This document shows positions 22,301 through 33,915 of a DNA stretch of 57,504 bases, in pieces. Each line of letters starts with the position of its first letter. The stretch's first letter is position 1. A program made the position numbers and the translations under genes. Source of the stretch: Seison nebaliae. Its lineage: Eukaryota; Rotifera; Pararotatoria; Seisonacea; Seisonidae. The stretch is from assembly GCA_023231475.1 (NCBI GenBank), contig JALJEE010000436.1, positions 1 to 57,504 on the forward strand, read 5' to 3'. The notes below the pieces were generated by a model that saw only the letters and a list, made by a program, of their open reading frames with translations, was not told the origin of the DNA and did no database searches.

Positions 22301-25300
22301 GTGATTTCGAATATCCGATCATAACTATTGGTGAATGAATCGTTTCCAAATCAGTTCTCATATCAAAAATTTCGTTGAACTTCTTGCCGATCAACACAGA
22401 AGAAGATAGATCGATTGATTGTAATAAATCGTTTGAATGGCGAATATTTGAAAATTCCAACATCAATTTCGGACATTTTATCGGGAAATCATCTGAGCAT
22501 TTAATTCCTATTTCTTTCGAAATTCTTTTATTTAATTCATACGCGATCGATACTGATTGGAATGCGAAATTCGAAAGAAATTCACCAGAATTAACATTAA
22601 TTTCTTGTGGTTTCGAAACGGATTTCATTTTATTCTCTCCCGAATCGATAATATTTTGGATGGTTTGTAAAAGTGAATGAAATGCATCAGGAATAGAATG
22701 ATATTGAAATAAATTATTAAATATGACATCGGACGATGAAACGGACAAAGCTGCTTGTCGTTTCAATTCCTTATAAATCGAATTTTCATTATGATCAATT
22801 AATTTCAATTGATTAATTTCATTGAGACAAATTGAGATGAATGATCGGATAGTATTCGAATTAAGAATATGGAAATTATCAACTGATTTTATCAAATCAT
22901 TCGATAACTTAATTAATAAATCATTTATGATTCGATTGTCTAAATTCTCATAAATTTTCGGACGTTTCATATAATATCGATTGATCTTTTGAATTATATC
23001 ATCAAAAATATGATTATTCAACGTTAATCGATTTTTGTACAATTCCAAAATAATTTGAGTTAATCCAGAACTCATCATTTCTTTCGTCATACAATTACTA
23101 TAATCTGGTGACAACCAACCATTATTCATATCACAATATCGATAAATTTTCCCAATCGAAGTCGTTATTGGACATGAGATTGTTGCCAATAATCCCAAAT
23201 TTGTTCTGGGCCAAATCTGTTCTCGATTATCTCTTTCTCGTGGACAGGCATTTCTGATGGATATACAACCGGCACCAGTTTCTGATAATTCCATCCACTT
23301 ATTCAAACATGAATCACATCGTCTTCCAACAACGCCTGATTTACAGGAGCAGGAACCATTATAACGATTACATATCATCGAATGACTTCCATACAAATGA
23401 CAATTACATGACGAGCATTCATTTAATGAACTTTCATAAAATCCATCACGACATTTACATTTGAAATTATCATTATTAATTTCATTTTTTAAAAATAATG
23501 ATGATGATGATGTTAAATCACATTCTTTCTCAAATCCACGATTCCAATCACATTGACATTGTCGACAGAAATTGATATTCTTGTCTTTTAGATTGACGTA
23601 GACGTAGAAATTATTTGGAGATCTCAATTCTCCATTTGTCCAATAATTCCGATCACATAACTTTGGTAATTCCATATCACACAATCTTCCGAACCATCCC
23701 AATTTACAATTACATGAAAATAATTCATTTTCACTACTTTCACAACGTCCATGTGCTCCACAGACGTTTGTATTTCTATCACAAATATGTTCGTTACATT
23801 GATTTCCAAACCATCCGATTTTGCAAAAACATTCAATTTTCTTTTCTTTCTCGTTATAACTACTGATAATATCACAACTCTGAGTATTCTTTCCACTACA
23901 ATACTTCCCACAATATTCGAACGTTTTCATTGAATAAGTGGAGAAATATTGGAGGAATTTCGATGGTTCATTCAATTTTGTTTCTTGATAAATATTCGTC
24001 TTCCAATTCTTCTCACAAATTCGATTTCCTTCCCAATCTAATGTTAAATTCGAATGTTTCATAACGACAGATGATGATGTCAATAGATTGATTTGACTGC
24101 CATCCATTATCTCAATATTAGAGAGACAAAACAAATTTTTCAAGTAAATATTCGGATCAAAATTTAAAGAGGACATTGACATACTGATGGGAAAATTGAA
24201 AGGACAACGAATCATTAAATGTCTGTCATAATTTAAAGTGATTTGTAAGAATTGATGGAAAAATTCCAATTGTATATGATGCCAATTATTGTCATTTGTG
24301 AGATAATAGGAATAATAACATCGTTTCAAATGACGTCTGTTACTTTGAGAGAATAACAACAATCCATTTTCCAATTCACCTAAAACTGTATATTGTTTAT
24401 CTGATTGACTTTCTAATACGAGACTGAACATTCTGGACGATTTAATTGAACTTTTGAAATTGAATGAAAGTGTCACGGGCAAATTCCATAAAACATTCTC
24501 ACGAATCGAATAGGTAAGAAATGAGGAGAATTTAGAGAAAGCAAAAAATGTTTCATTTTTCAAATTTACTTTACATTGTGGACCGATTGATGGATATTTA
24601 CAATTCTCACAAACGAACTTTTCTGATAGAGAACTTGTTTTCTTTTGCGATTGACAATTGTCGAACGATTGAATCGATTTGGTTGAATAGATGACATTGG
24701 GAGAATCTCGTTTACATTCCCGATCGTTTATTTCTTTGAGATCAGGCCACAAAACATTTTTCTTCGAATTTAAAATTATTCTATTTCCATTAATTTCTAT
24801 ATTTCCAATACAACCGATAAATATCGGTTGATAAGTTTTCAAATAGTTTTCTGGTGTTACACCGAAAATATGTGGCGATATGGGAATGAATGAAATTGAA
24901 TTGAAATTCTTATTTAGTTTCTTCAAATCAATTTCAATAATTTCATCTTTCTCATTCGACGTACATTGTTCTCCAACCTTCCACAATGAGCATGAAGAAA
25001 TTTGATTTGTTAATGTTATTTTTAGAAATTGCTTTTGAAAATTAATTCGAAGAAAATGAACATGATTTCTCAGAACCACAATCTTTGGATGAACTTCTTC
25101 AAATTCATTAATTCTTATTGTTAATTGAGATCTACTTAAAAATATTTCGAATCTTCCATATATTCTTAAGTTGGTGGAATATAACATGGCGTCCGGTCGT
25201 ACCGAATGGAACCAAAAGAATAAATCTCTCAATTTCTCATAATTCGATTGAATTCCAATCGAATTATTAATAAACGATAAAGAGTTTTGTGTACAAGTTC

Positions 25301-28300
25301 TTGATGAGATTGAATTAAATTCATTAATTTTCGTCGTTGATGATTGAATTGGTGTGAATTCATTAATTAATGGACATTTTATACAAATAATTCCACCAAT
25401 TATTCGATTTCGACATATCGACGGCGATTCACACTCATCTTTCAATAATCGATTTTTATTCATGATTGATTTGGTGGTACATTTATCATTATCAATATCG
25501 AATTCACATCGTCTTCCCACAAATTTCCCTTTTCCACAATGACAGACATATAATTGAGATTTGTCGGTGATACACGTCCCATTGTTGAGACAAGGGAAAC
25601 TTAAACAAGGATTTTTCAGTTTTCCAATTCGTTCTTGTTTCGACAATTTTATCGATTGTAAAGGAAGAAAACTTATCAGATTATCTTTATCCTTCATTTC
25701 CATTATGGAGGATTTTGTTGTTAATTGTGAAGAAATTGATTTGGATCTCCCAAAATATTCATCATCGTCATCAAAGAATTGTTCTTGACACATTTCATTC
25801 GAATAGATCGATCCAGATAATTTCTTTTCTATCGTCAAAGACTTCAAACACTTATTCGAATTTCCGAGAGATAATCGTTGGAAATAATTGAAGAGAATAA
25901 TATGACGTAAGTCATTCCCACCACGAAATTGATTGTTCTCATGTAAATAATGTGCAAAATCGATAAGATATTCAAAATTATCGACCGATCGAAAATTAAT
26001 AATTAAGATATTTTTGAAATCGTTTTTTTCATTCATTAAAATTTCTAATTCTTTCCAAATCTGATAAAATACATGAGTTGTGGTATGATAACATTCTTTC
26101 TTCCAACCCACTCGAATTGATAAGGAAATTGATGATAAATTTTCCTGATTATTATTATAAATTCCGATCAAAATCGATGCATTACCAATATTTTGATGAA
26201 TACCGTCTGATACGATATACTGGAAAGTTTTCGAATAATAAGAAATCTTCTTCATTTCATTCTTTTTCAATTGTTCTGAAGTAGAAATGATAAATAATTG
26301 TCCTGTCAATGAATCTAACGTGACAATGTTACTAATTGATGAATCGATCAATTGATAATTTAGTGTATCATTAACATCGATATCTGATGAATATAATCGA
26401 CCGATCGATTTGGTTAATGAATGACAATTATGATCAATGAAATTGATGAATGTGATATTGGTGAATGGAATAATCGGCGAATTGTCGTTAATGTCCAATA
26501 AATGAATAAAAATTCTTAATGATGAAACTAAATTTTGTGATCGAGCTCTTATATCGATAATTTGCCATATCGATTCTTCCGTTTCATTATTCAATTGTTC
26601 ATAATCAGCGACGGTGGATAAAATTAAATAAAAATTTTCATTTCCATCATTAATTCCATCATCAATATCATCATTAATTTTATTTAATAATAGAACTGAA
26701 TTAACAGACAAATTCGTGCGAGTTTTAAAAATATAAAATAATTTATCGCCATTTTGATCGATGGGATTGGAGAGAATATCATAAGAGATGGCACGATTCT
26801 CATCTAATCGATCCGCATCAGTTGCATTCAATTTGAATAATATCGTATTATTCTCCTCATGTTCACGAAGATACAAATGGAGTATATCGATATTAAATTG
26901 TGGAGAATTGTCATTGACATCATTGATATTTACAATTAATGGTAAACTGGTCTGATGAACGGAATCATCCGCCATAATATGTAGTAAATATATTTGACAT
27001 TTCTCATAATCGATCTCTTCATCTGATGATGTTCGAAGGATTCCATTAGTCGAATGAATGTGGAAATATTTCATAGAAATATTCGGCAAACAACATTTCT
27101 CAATATCATTCTCAATTGTCAATTTCTTACAGAGATCATCATGTCTGTCATTTCCGAATGAATTGGAGGGAGATATTTTGAAATTGATTGTCGGTTTCAT
27201 ATCCTCATCGATTGCTATTAGTTTAGCAATGCGTTTATTGAAGCCTAAATTCTCGTCAATCGCTATCGATTTACTCTCGATTAATTTCTGATCAAATAAA
27301 TTATTGATGAATTTTGGAGCATTATCATTCGTATCGTTCACTTTAATGGTGATCTTATACGATGAATTTCTTATTGGATAACCATCGTCAATTATCAAAA
27401 TATTCAATTGATATTCATCAATTAATTCTCGATCAACTTTCTCTTTCAATGATATTACTCCAGTATTCTTATGTAATTTGAACGGATAATGAACAAAACC
27501 AACTGTTGACATGACAGATAAGATTTTGAATGAAAATTTCGTTGACTTCTTATCTTCATCAATTGCTTTCAATTGACAAATTGGTAAATTGATTGCCAAA
27601 TTTTCGATTAAGGAACATTTGAAATTTTTGGGTTCAATTAATTTCGGTGAATGTTCATTCAATTCGTGAATATCGATCCGAACTGAAATTCGATCATGAA
27701 ATATTCCATCATTCAATTCCAATTGGAATAAATAGAAATTTTTCTTTTCCGTCAATTTTTCATAATTCACATAAAGATTCACATATGTCTTCATTTCCGT
27801 TGTTTGCTGAGAAACTTTTATGAAAAATGCTTTCAAATTAAAACCATCATCATTATCATTATCGTCGTTACCATTCGTAATTTGTGCAGTTAATGTAGAT
27901 GATAAATCATTATCAGCAACTAACAACGAGGAAATTAATTCGTTAGATTTCTGTTTACGATTAATTGAGAATCGACGGAATCTGTCGCCCATAAATCGAG
28001 GTGGATTATCATTAATATCAGAAATCGATATTTGTATCGATAAGCTACTTTTCAAAGGATTTGGTAGACCATTGTCCGAGCAGATAACGTCGAATGAATA
28101 AAAATCACATTTTTCTCGATCAATTTGTTTCACGATGAAAATCTCACCAGTTTCTTTATTAATTCCAAACGTCGATGAATGACAATCATTTCCATTAGAT
28201 TGGTGTTTAATATAATACGATAATTTTGAATTTCGACCATTATCTTTATCCTCACCTTTCACTTGAGCGATTACTTGATTGATTGGCATATTCTCTTTCA

Positions 28301-29606
28301 ATAGTATCACCATCTGTTTATGTACTTTATCATCTTTCTCAGTTGATAATAAAGGAAAATTTGTCAAGAGTTTCATTGAAGGATAATTATCATTGATATC
28401 TTCAATATCGATCATTAATGTCGTCGAATTATGGAGATGAGATAAGGATGATAAATAATTATTCCAATTCATCAAATTATCTTTCTGCTCTTCCTCCATT
28501 AAATCGATAGCGATCAAATTGAAAATTAATCGATTCCCATCAATTTCACGATCGAATGATTTCATCAAATCAATACTAAATTTGAATTTATTAAATTTCA
28601 ACGATTTCTCCACCGATTGAAATCGACTAATTAATTGATTAGATAATCGATGAGTTCTATGGTCAATAATGAAAAGATGGATATTTTTCGACGATTCGAA
28701 AGTATCACAATCGAAAACAGTCAAATGGAATAAAGTATTCTTCTCATGAACTAATGTCTCTTCCTGTACATGCACTTGATAAGGTGCAAACATATCGAAA
28801 TATGGTTCTTCATCATTCAAATCGATAATATTAATAATCAATAGAATATCCAAATATAATTGTCGTTCGTTGATGGAATTATCAGATATTCTTAATAATT
28901 GTCGATATTCATTCTGTTTCTCATAATCTCCAATATTCTTCGAATAAATATGTCCGGAAAACTTATCGATATCAAACATTGAATTTTTCGATAGGAATTC
29001 ATAAGTCAAATTCGCATTTGGACCAATATCGTAATCGTCAGCGTCGACGTTTCCGATGAATGTAAATTTCGGGGAATTTTCTCGAATAAAAAAATTTAAT
29101 GACTGATACTCCTTTTCTTCTCCGTCGATGAGAATTTTGATCTTTTTATGATAATTATTCGAATGTGTATCCAACGAGAGTTGTGGGGCGTTATCGTTGA
29201 TATCATTAATGATGATTTCGATTCGATAATTTCGTTTGTTTGTTTTAAACTCATTATAATGAGCAAGATTATTGATCGGATAAGATTTGGCGAGAAAACA
29301 ATGATAATGGAAACTCTCACGATCAATTCTTGCTGTTGTTTTCACTTCACCTGTCGTTGAATTCAAATGGAATAATGGCATCGAATATAAATTCTGACAT
29401 ACTGTCCAAGAGAAAACTTGACGTTTTCCTAATCCTATTGAAATATTTCCGATGGACGTACCTATCGGCATTTCCTCGTCGACAATCCATTTGAGTGTTG
29501 TTTCTTGTGAATAAGTTTGTAGCGAGGTCACTAACAACGAGAAGATGAATATCCACATTCTCAGAAGTGAAAAGTGTGAAATTGTTCCACTTTGATAAAT
29601 TATCAT
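19353..29606 (-). CDS. stan: Flamingo/Starry night/CELSR adhesion GPCR
   Basis: One uninterrupted frame of 3417 codons. The signal peptide lies after Met-17 (MWIFIFSLLVTSLQTYS). Cadherin repeats end with the Ca2+ motif at about 135, 262, 401, 529, 647, 757, 896 and 1038 (for example NDINDNAP, SDINDNPP), and a ninth runs to about 1150. Then come EGF (1333-1370), laminin G (1440-1620), an EGF-like segment, a second laminin G (1690-1850), EGFs (1895-1976), a laminin-type EGF (2065-2115), a hormone-receptor motif (2120-2172), GAIN (2180-2535), seven membrane spans (about 2580-2925) and a long cytosolic tail. This order is diagnostic for Flamingo, which makes homophilic junctions in planar cell polarity and neurite guidance. 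The GPS lacks a normal cleavage site. The length is close to that of Drosophila Flamingo (3579). Confidence 0.95.
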   Translation of the reverse strand: MIIYQSGTISHFSLLRMWIFIFSLLVTSLQTYSQETTLKWIVDEEMPIGTSIGNISIGLGKRQVFSWTVCQNLYSMPLFHLNSTTGEVKTTARIDRESFHYHCFLAKSYPINNLAHYNEFKTNKRNYRIEIIINDINDNAPQLSLDTHSNNYHKKIKILIDGEEKEYQSLNFFIRENSPKFTFIGNVDADDYDIGPNANLTYEFLSKNSMFDIDKFSGHIYSKNIGDYEKQNEYRQLLRISDNSINERQLYLDILLIINIIDLNDEEPYFDMFAPYQVHVQEETLVHEKNTLFHLTVFDCDTFESSKNIHLFIIDHRTHRLSNQLISRFQSVEKSLKFNKFKFSIDLMKSFDREIDGNRLIFNLIAIDLMEEEQKDNLMNWNNYLSSLSHLHNSTTLMIDIEDINDNYPSMKLLTNFPLLSTEKDDKVHKQMVILLKENMPINQVIAQVKGEDKDNGRNSKLSYYIKHQSNGNDCHSSTFGINKETGEIFIVKQIDREKCDFYSFDVICSDNGLPNPLKSSLSIQISISDINDNPPRFMGDRFRRFSINRKQKSNELISSLLVADNDLSSTLTAQITNGNDDNDNDDGFNLKAFFIKVSQQTTEMKTYVNLYVNYEKLTEKKNFYLFQLELNDGIFHDRISVRIDIHELNEHSPKLIEPKNFKCSLIENLAINLPICQLKAIDEDKKSTKFSFKILSVMSTVGFVHYPFKLHKNTGVISLKEKVDRELIDEYQLNILIIDDGYPIRNSSYKITIKVNDTNDNAPKFINNLFDQKLIESKSIAIDENLGFNKRIAKLIAIDEDMKPTINFKISPSNSFGNDRHDDLCKKLTIENDIEKCCLPNISMKYFHIHSTNGILRTSSDEEIDYEKCQIYLLHIMADDSVHQTSLPLIVNINDVNDNSPQFNIDILHLYLREHEENNTILFKLNATDADRLDENRAISYDILSNPIDQNGDKLFYIFKTRTNLSVNSVLLLNKINDDIDDGINDGNENFYLILSTVADYEQLNNETEESIWQIIDIRARSQNLVSSLRIFIHLLDINDNSPIIPFTNITFINFIDHNCHSLTKSIGRLYSSDIDVNDTLNYQLIDSSISNIVTLDSLTGQLFIISTSEQLKKNEMKKISYYSKTFQYIVSDGIHQNIGNASILIGIYNNNQENLSSISLSIRVGWKKECYHTTTHVFYQIWKELEILMNEKNDFKNILIINFRSVDNFEYLIDFAHYLHENNQFRGGNDLRHIILFNYFQRLSLGNSNKCLKSLTIEKKLSGSIYSNEMCQEQFFDDDDEYFGRSKSISSQLTTKSSIMEMKDKDNLISFLPLQSIKLSKQERIGKLKNPCLSFPCLNNGTCITDKSQLYVCHCGKGKFVGRRCEFDIDNDKCTTKSIMNKNRLLKDECESPSICRNRIIGGIICIKCPLINEFTPIQSSTTKINEFNSISSRTCTQNSLSFINNSIGIQSNYEKLRDLFFWFHSVRPDAMLYSTNLRIYGRFEIFLSRSQLTIRINEFEEVHPKIVVLRNHVHFLRINFQKQFLKITLTNQISSCSLWKVGEQCTSNEKDEIIEIDLKKLNKNFNSISFIPISPHIFGVTPENYLKTYQPIFIGCIGNIEINGNRIILNSKKNVLWPDLKEINDRECKRDSPNVIYSTKSIQSFDNCQSQKKTSSLSEKFVCENCKYPSIGPQCKVNLKNETFFAFSKFSSFLTYSIRENVLWNLPVTLSFNFKSSIKSSRMFSLVLESQSDKQYTVLGELENGLLLFSQSNRRHLKRCYYSYYLTNDNNWHHIQLEFFHQFLQITLNYDRHLMIRCPFNFPISMSMSSLNFDPNIYLKNLFCLSNIEIMDGSQINLLTSSSVVMKHSNLTLDWEGNRICEKNWKTNIYQETKLNEPSKFLQYFSTYSMKTFEYCGKYCSGKNTQSCDIISSYNEKEKKIECFCKIGWFGNQCNEHICDRNTNVCGAHGRCESSENELFSCNCKLGWFGRLCDMELPKLCDRNYWTNGELRSPNNFYVYVNLKDKNINFCRQCQCDWNRGFEKECDLTSSSSLFLKNEINNDNFKCKCRDGFYESSLNECSSCNCHLYGSHSMICNRYNGSCSCKSGVVGRRCDSCLNKWMELSETGAGCISIRNACPRERDNREQIWPRTNLGLLATISCPITTSIGKIYRYCDMNNGWLSPDYSNCMTKEMMSSGLTQIILELYKNRLTLNNHIFDDIIQKINRYYMKRPKIYENLDNRIINDLLIKLSNDLIKSVDNFHILNSNTIRSFISICLNEINQLKLIDHNENSIYKELKRQAALSVSSSDVIFNNLFQYHSIPDAFHSLLQTIQNIIDSGENKMKSVSKPQEINVNSGEFLSNFAFQSVSIAYELNKRISKEIGIKCSDDFPIKCPKLMLEFSNIRHSNDLLQSIDLSSSVLIGKKFNEIFDMRTDLETIHSPIVMIGYSKSLDWQRLLVKVKFHDIVIPSPWQNIFMNHSRTIQSYSSIHINSPMNSWRKDMEQFINCGIWNEKSMKWNKEKCEIEKISNIKFLPSNNLSISIQCKCKIEDNSKIFRENFTDNPNRQQYSSGSATPFLLIGIISWNQSPLEISENFLLDFVILVIGCICSLILFVISLILNKVLGTNSINSGKKSQMKFEPMSIRIYLLRYFLISILFYLFIDTSIISVHNHHDNIWMKYIYLIITILLHYFLISIFIWIFIEIILVYYLTTITNHCETFSITSSSATPSTITTTPLSISNEKDNQQQQQEQQQKAKKNEINENEKKLDDKKRSIMILLFFIFLLPLIYSIICFLVNRDEYPNNNHLSIPFFPISNITLSSLDSIGLSLYNLTIIIPILLFSLVSLIIICILYVKGKRTTDKENDNKLKLMNIGKNYLILLLLYILMIITMILSSKNSQQQQYSNENGYYKVFTSKFWYISVIVILTIIHMIFDLWSNRLSRSRLIWYYTCLSTHFTTGLCNRELRKCFKKRRNTSKPSYYSNGNRSNFNHISNERKDEMTKNYLPHPNYSINLSEAAKLRVVSDDYYVSSLSNDETQVSNDRTATPPEEDLMMMLDHPDGNNYQYNPANNHEGQNREGEQEQQSTSFFNQLSNVYYEGDDYKKSINQQITASVVPQMHYNHNSYEHPYNQIKQTSRRNGEMKLARNIVLSPNRRDTIASSINSITTIDKKYPTKNDSSSTLQVAAIRAINNANSSSYAQPNRLINRHTIERNSDHRSTIDRIDTFNQSLPFDAVTPMNSVKQNASKMNMTPDKNIRFSQNHRNGQPATRLTPLSELAKKLNRSEEYLNSPWIDQSNQLNCSAVTTGAFGMSSTTSSSASKYRSQRKCRNYEAVFDEQSSHNITATLTGSKSSLSQPIEVRFASDLTQISPSGRLATKRLSRANYARQQQEILNIDSSTTDSDSFHLPNSPQRRSSTETMIPHLNFINNGCDV

Positions 29607-32600
29607 GTTCGTCTTGAAAAATTACGAATTGTCGTCTTATAAATATTAATAGATTTCTTCTAACAATTTCTTCCCATCTACAAATTGATGAGTTAGTCGC
29701 AGAGAATGTATTTGGAGAATGATTCGAGTACCATTGGAAGAAGGACGACAAATATGTCTGATAGTAATTGAGCATTATTTAAGCTTTTTATCCACACCCA
29801 TTTCTTACACATCAGCCAATTGTCGTAGTTGATCTGAACAATTTGGTAGTTATTCGGCTAGTATTCGAGACAAACAAACTGTTTGTCTTTTCTATTTTAA
29901 AGGAGAAAAGAAAATTGAAGAAGAATTTATGAGAAACTTATATTTGGATATATATTTATCGAGATCTCTTCATCCACTTCCCAGAATGTGGATATGGGAT
30001 GGGTGTGGTGGATACGTGAAAATGTATGTGCGTGAATGTGTGTGTGAAAGGGGCGAATTATGTAAATTAAAATTCTTCTGTTTCTTCTTCAAAATCTCAA
30101 TGAAACTAGGAAAACATTCATTATTATTAGCTATGAGTGTCATCTTCCCAATGTCGTTCAAACACTTAACGAATTGAAGCGATATGAGAGAACGAAATTA
30201 GGAGAATTTTAACAGAAAACCTCATCCAAACAAAAACAATCAAATCTTCAACTGATTGACATGAATTCATCACTTAAACATTTTCAATTCTCATTTCAAA
30301 ATCTGAACTTTCACTATACTTAAGAAGTATCAACAATCCCATTGAAACGGTTTTTTCTTCGAACTATCAGGAACTTTCGGAATTTCTTAAAAAAAGTAAT
30401 TTCCGTTTTTTTCGGCTGTTGTTATGAACAACCGTCTATTCGTTTCTGCTCCTTCATCGATTAGAGGTCATAGAGAATGTTGGGAAAATGTGGTTAACCA
30501 CACGGTAAATAGATACCATAAATGATGTCTTTATATCGATAAATTGCGATAACTTACACTCATTGTGTGTATAATAGGTTCTGAAAAAGAGTACAAGTTC
30601 TCATCATCACTTATAGAAGAATGAGTTCCATGTATATGTAGTTAAAGGAATAATAGTACAAATAAAGTAACATCGGATTAATTGATTGCATATTGTTTAC
30701 ACTCCGGCTTTCTACACGAATATTTTCTTTATTCCTTTCCTTTCGGAGAGTAGAATGAATAATATCTTTCTGAATCAATAATCTCGGTCATTGTAAACAG
30801 ATACATATGGCATATTGAAGGCATTCCTGACTATCCTAATCACTTCGATGAAAGAAGTCATCGATAAATATAAGATGATGACGGTCAGAAGAGAAATTTG
30901 TGTCGAGAGGAATTATGTCAAATTACACTGACGAAATAATTAAATACAATTGGAATCTGGTCGGTCGCCTACCGCTACCCATTAAAGTAATCATGGAAGA
31001 ATTAAGAACAAAAACTATCGGCGATACCATAAAGAAAATAATATCAGGGAAGCGGACATACCCCCAACTAGTTAGAACATCATAATTGGATGAATTATAT
31101 TCCTTACCTAACCGTTTTCGATTGTATAAGATCCCTCTAGAATAATAGAAATTCCAATGAACCAAAATCAATTTGCCACATTCAGGTAAGTGGAAGAGAA
31201 GAGCGAACAGGAGCGAAAGAGAAAAGAGAGAGAAAATCAAAACAATGAGACAATTATGAAAATTATACATTTCAAACGGGATTTCTGTCGTCGCTCCAAC
31301 GAGAAAAACATAAACCGCGACCAGGAATGTTTAAATAAATTCATACTGTGTCAGACAATCCCTGAGGAAATAGATTTTCCTTTTCCCTCTTTCCCACTAC
31401 ATAAAAAGGAGATTTTTTTTTCAAAAAAATATAAGTTCCTAATATAACATAGTCTCATTGATTCCGTCTCTACCGAACTTTCAAGTTCCATTTTCCCAAC
31501 CACCACCAGCTACTTAAATATTTTAGTAAACAACGAAACATAGATTTCTCGAATAGATACTATATCAAAGATGAAAGATAGAGAGAAAACAGGATATGGT
31601 TAATTCACTTAACTCTTCATCAAATGGACAATAGAGAAGGACATGTCATGTTAACTAAAAGTGAGAAAGAAAGAATTGGGTGGGGAGAAAATAAAACGGT
31701 TTTATAAAGTGAAAAAATAAACTTTTTCTTTCATATGAAACTTCCAAATGGTTAAAGAATTTCTCAAAAATAATGTTTGTTTTCTATGAATTGTGATTTT
31801 CTCTTTATACATTTTTCGGTCTCACGTCAGATACGGTCTCGAATGAATGAATAGTATCATAATTCAATTTTCTTTACTCTAAACAATTATCAGTTTTATT
31901 GCAATTGAAGCAATTATTTGTACGTATATCGATTATTTTTCTTCGATTATATCGAAAAAATTGTAGGAGTGTTGAGCAGAGAATTTGGAAACAAATCAAT
32001 TTTTCTTCTTTCACAAAAATTAATAATTTCTTTTCTTTTCCTGTCTCGACTATAATGACAATTATCATTATCATAGAGTGAAGCTTTTCGTCTATTTGTA
32101 TGATAAATTGCATTAAAATTGGTTTTTTTCACCACACATGCCATCGATCAATTGGCGAAATAATTAGAGATAAATATGAAGGATCAAATTTGAGGAAACA
32201 GGTTAAGCCATCCACTTCACGAAAGGAATTAGAGGAGGAAGGTGGAGAACGGAAAGAAAGATTAAAAGTGCATTTTTTTCTTCTTCTAACTTGTTTGGAA
32301 GACAAAGAATAAAAAGGAAAATGTTAAAAATTGAACGTACGTTGTACACCATTTAACAAATTTCTGATGTACATTGGACGATGGTCAATGAGATAATTGT
32401 CCATTAGATTTTTATCTAATTGTCTATTTAAGAGATTGATAAGATTAATTAAAGAAATGACTTGTAATGGTAATATAGGAGAAATATCGTCATCTGATTA
32501 GAGACTAGTCATTTAGAGAGACAGATTAAATGTCATGGGAAACGGAATCTCTTAAGAGAAAGTTGAGAGAAATTTGAGAGAAAATATTCGTTCCTTTTCC

Positions 32601-33915
32601 TCTCTCATTTCATTATTAGCATGTGATTAAACATCGATTTTTTTCCCCTTCTACTTTTACCTCATCTATAAACATTCGAATATCTGATACTATAACCAAT
32701 TCAACCACTCTACTTCTTCCTAAATCGACATATCAGTTAGACTGTAAGCGGAAATTGAGCAGGACGGCACCTGAGTTTATTTTGACAATCGTTCCTCTAA
32801 CTTTTAGGCGATGGAAGTATTAAATACGGAACTAATTGTACGCTCAATAAGCATACAAGAAAAAATTAGTAAAATTACAAATGCATTCTTCAATATTACC
32901 AATATATTTATTATTTTTATTGAGTAGTAACTACGAGAAGATTGTTTAGGTACTTCTCTCCTTTTTCATGTTTGGAAGAAGATGTAGTGAATTCTAATAC
33001 TTCAAAATCATTCCATAATTTCCGACAATATTCTACATAATCGAATTCGCCAAATCATTGTACGGTTGTCGTCGACTGATGGTTAACCATTAAACGATGG
33101 TTTGGAATGTTAATTTGATTTGTTAAAGAATTGTTACACTTACTTCATGCAAATACCACATTGTGCATTTCGGGAGAACAAGTGCGATAATCTAATTGTA
33201 TGACAAGCACAGAAAGAAAGGAAGAACTATATTCCGACAATTATATCCTCCAAATCCTTTTATCAAAAACATGAAAAATGCAATTTATTTATTTAATTCA
33301 TTTTATGGGATAATGATATCATTCTGCTAATTTTGTATATTATCCATCAGTTTTCGTATCGTAACAAGAATTTTTTCGTAATTTCTTGCATCAATGAAAT
33401 AGGAACAATTATAATTGATATTAATAAATATAAAGAAGATACGATAATGCAAAGTTCAAATGGAACGAAGAGAAATACCTTATGGCAATTTTCCTCATTA
33501 AATCCGATGCGTACTTTTGTCATATTATAGCGATAGTAACCGCAAATGAAATCCTTGAAAGATATCCCCATTTTTTCCAATTATAATTTCAATGAAGAAG
33601 TTAATGGATTGGAAAATTATTAGATATGAAACCTCCCAAGAAGTTGTACATACAGAACAAAATAAAAGAATATCTAATAAAATCATTAAATAAATCGACT
33701 TAAACAAATCTAATTGAAATAATAGAATAATAGTATTATGATTTTCAACCTGTTATTGAACTATATTTGTCGAGTTTAATAATGTTTAATTTCTGCTGCG
33801 GAAAATACATTTCAAGATGGACTTACAAGATTGTCAGAGATATATTGTCTTTCAAGATGAATTGAATAATTTCTGTTGAATTTCTGATTTTAATTTTGTT
33901 TCTGCTTTTTCGTCG
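29607..33915. other. 4.3-kb gene-poor stretch
   Basis: No gene is recognised. The longest frames are about 115 codons, are hydrophobic or Lys-rich, and lack splice-consistent partners. A 61-codon plus-strand frame at 30900-31085 has somewhat more gene-like composition but no support. The stretch likely holds the promoter of the Flamingo gene. Confidence 0.5.

Noticed and set aside
30900-31085. 61-codon plus-strand frame with fairly gene-like composition
   Set aside because: No splice partners, domain or conservation evidence. The antisense frame is equally open.
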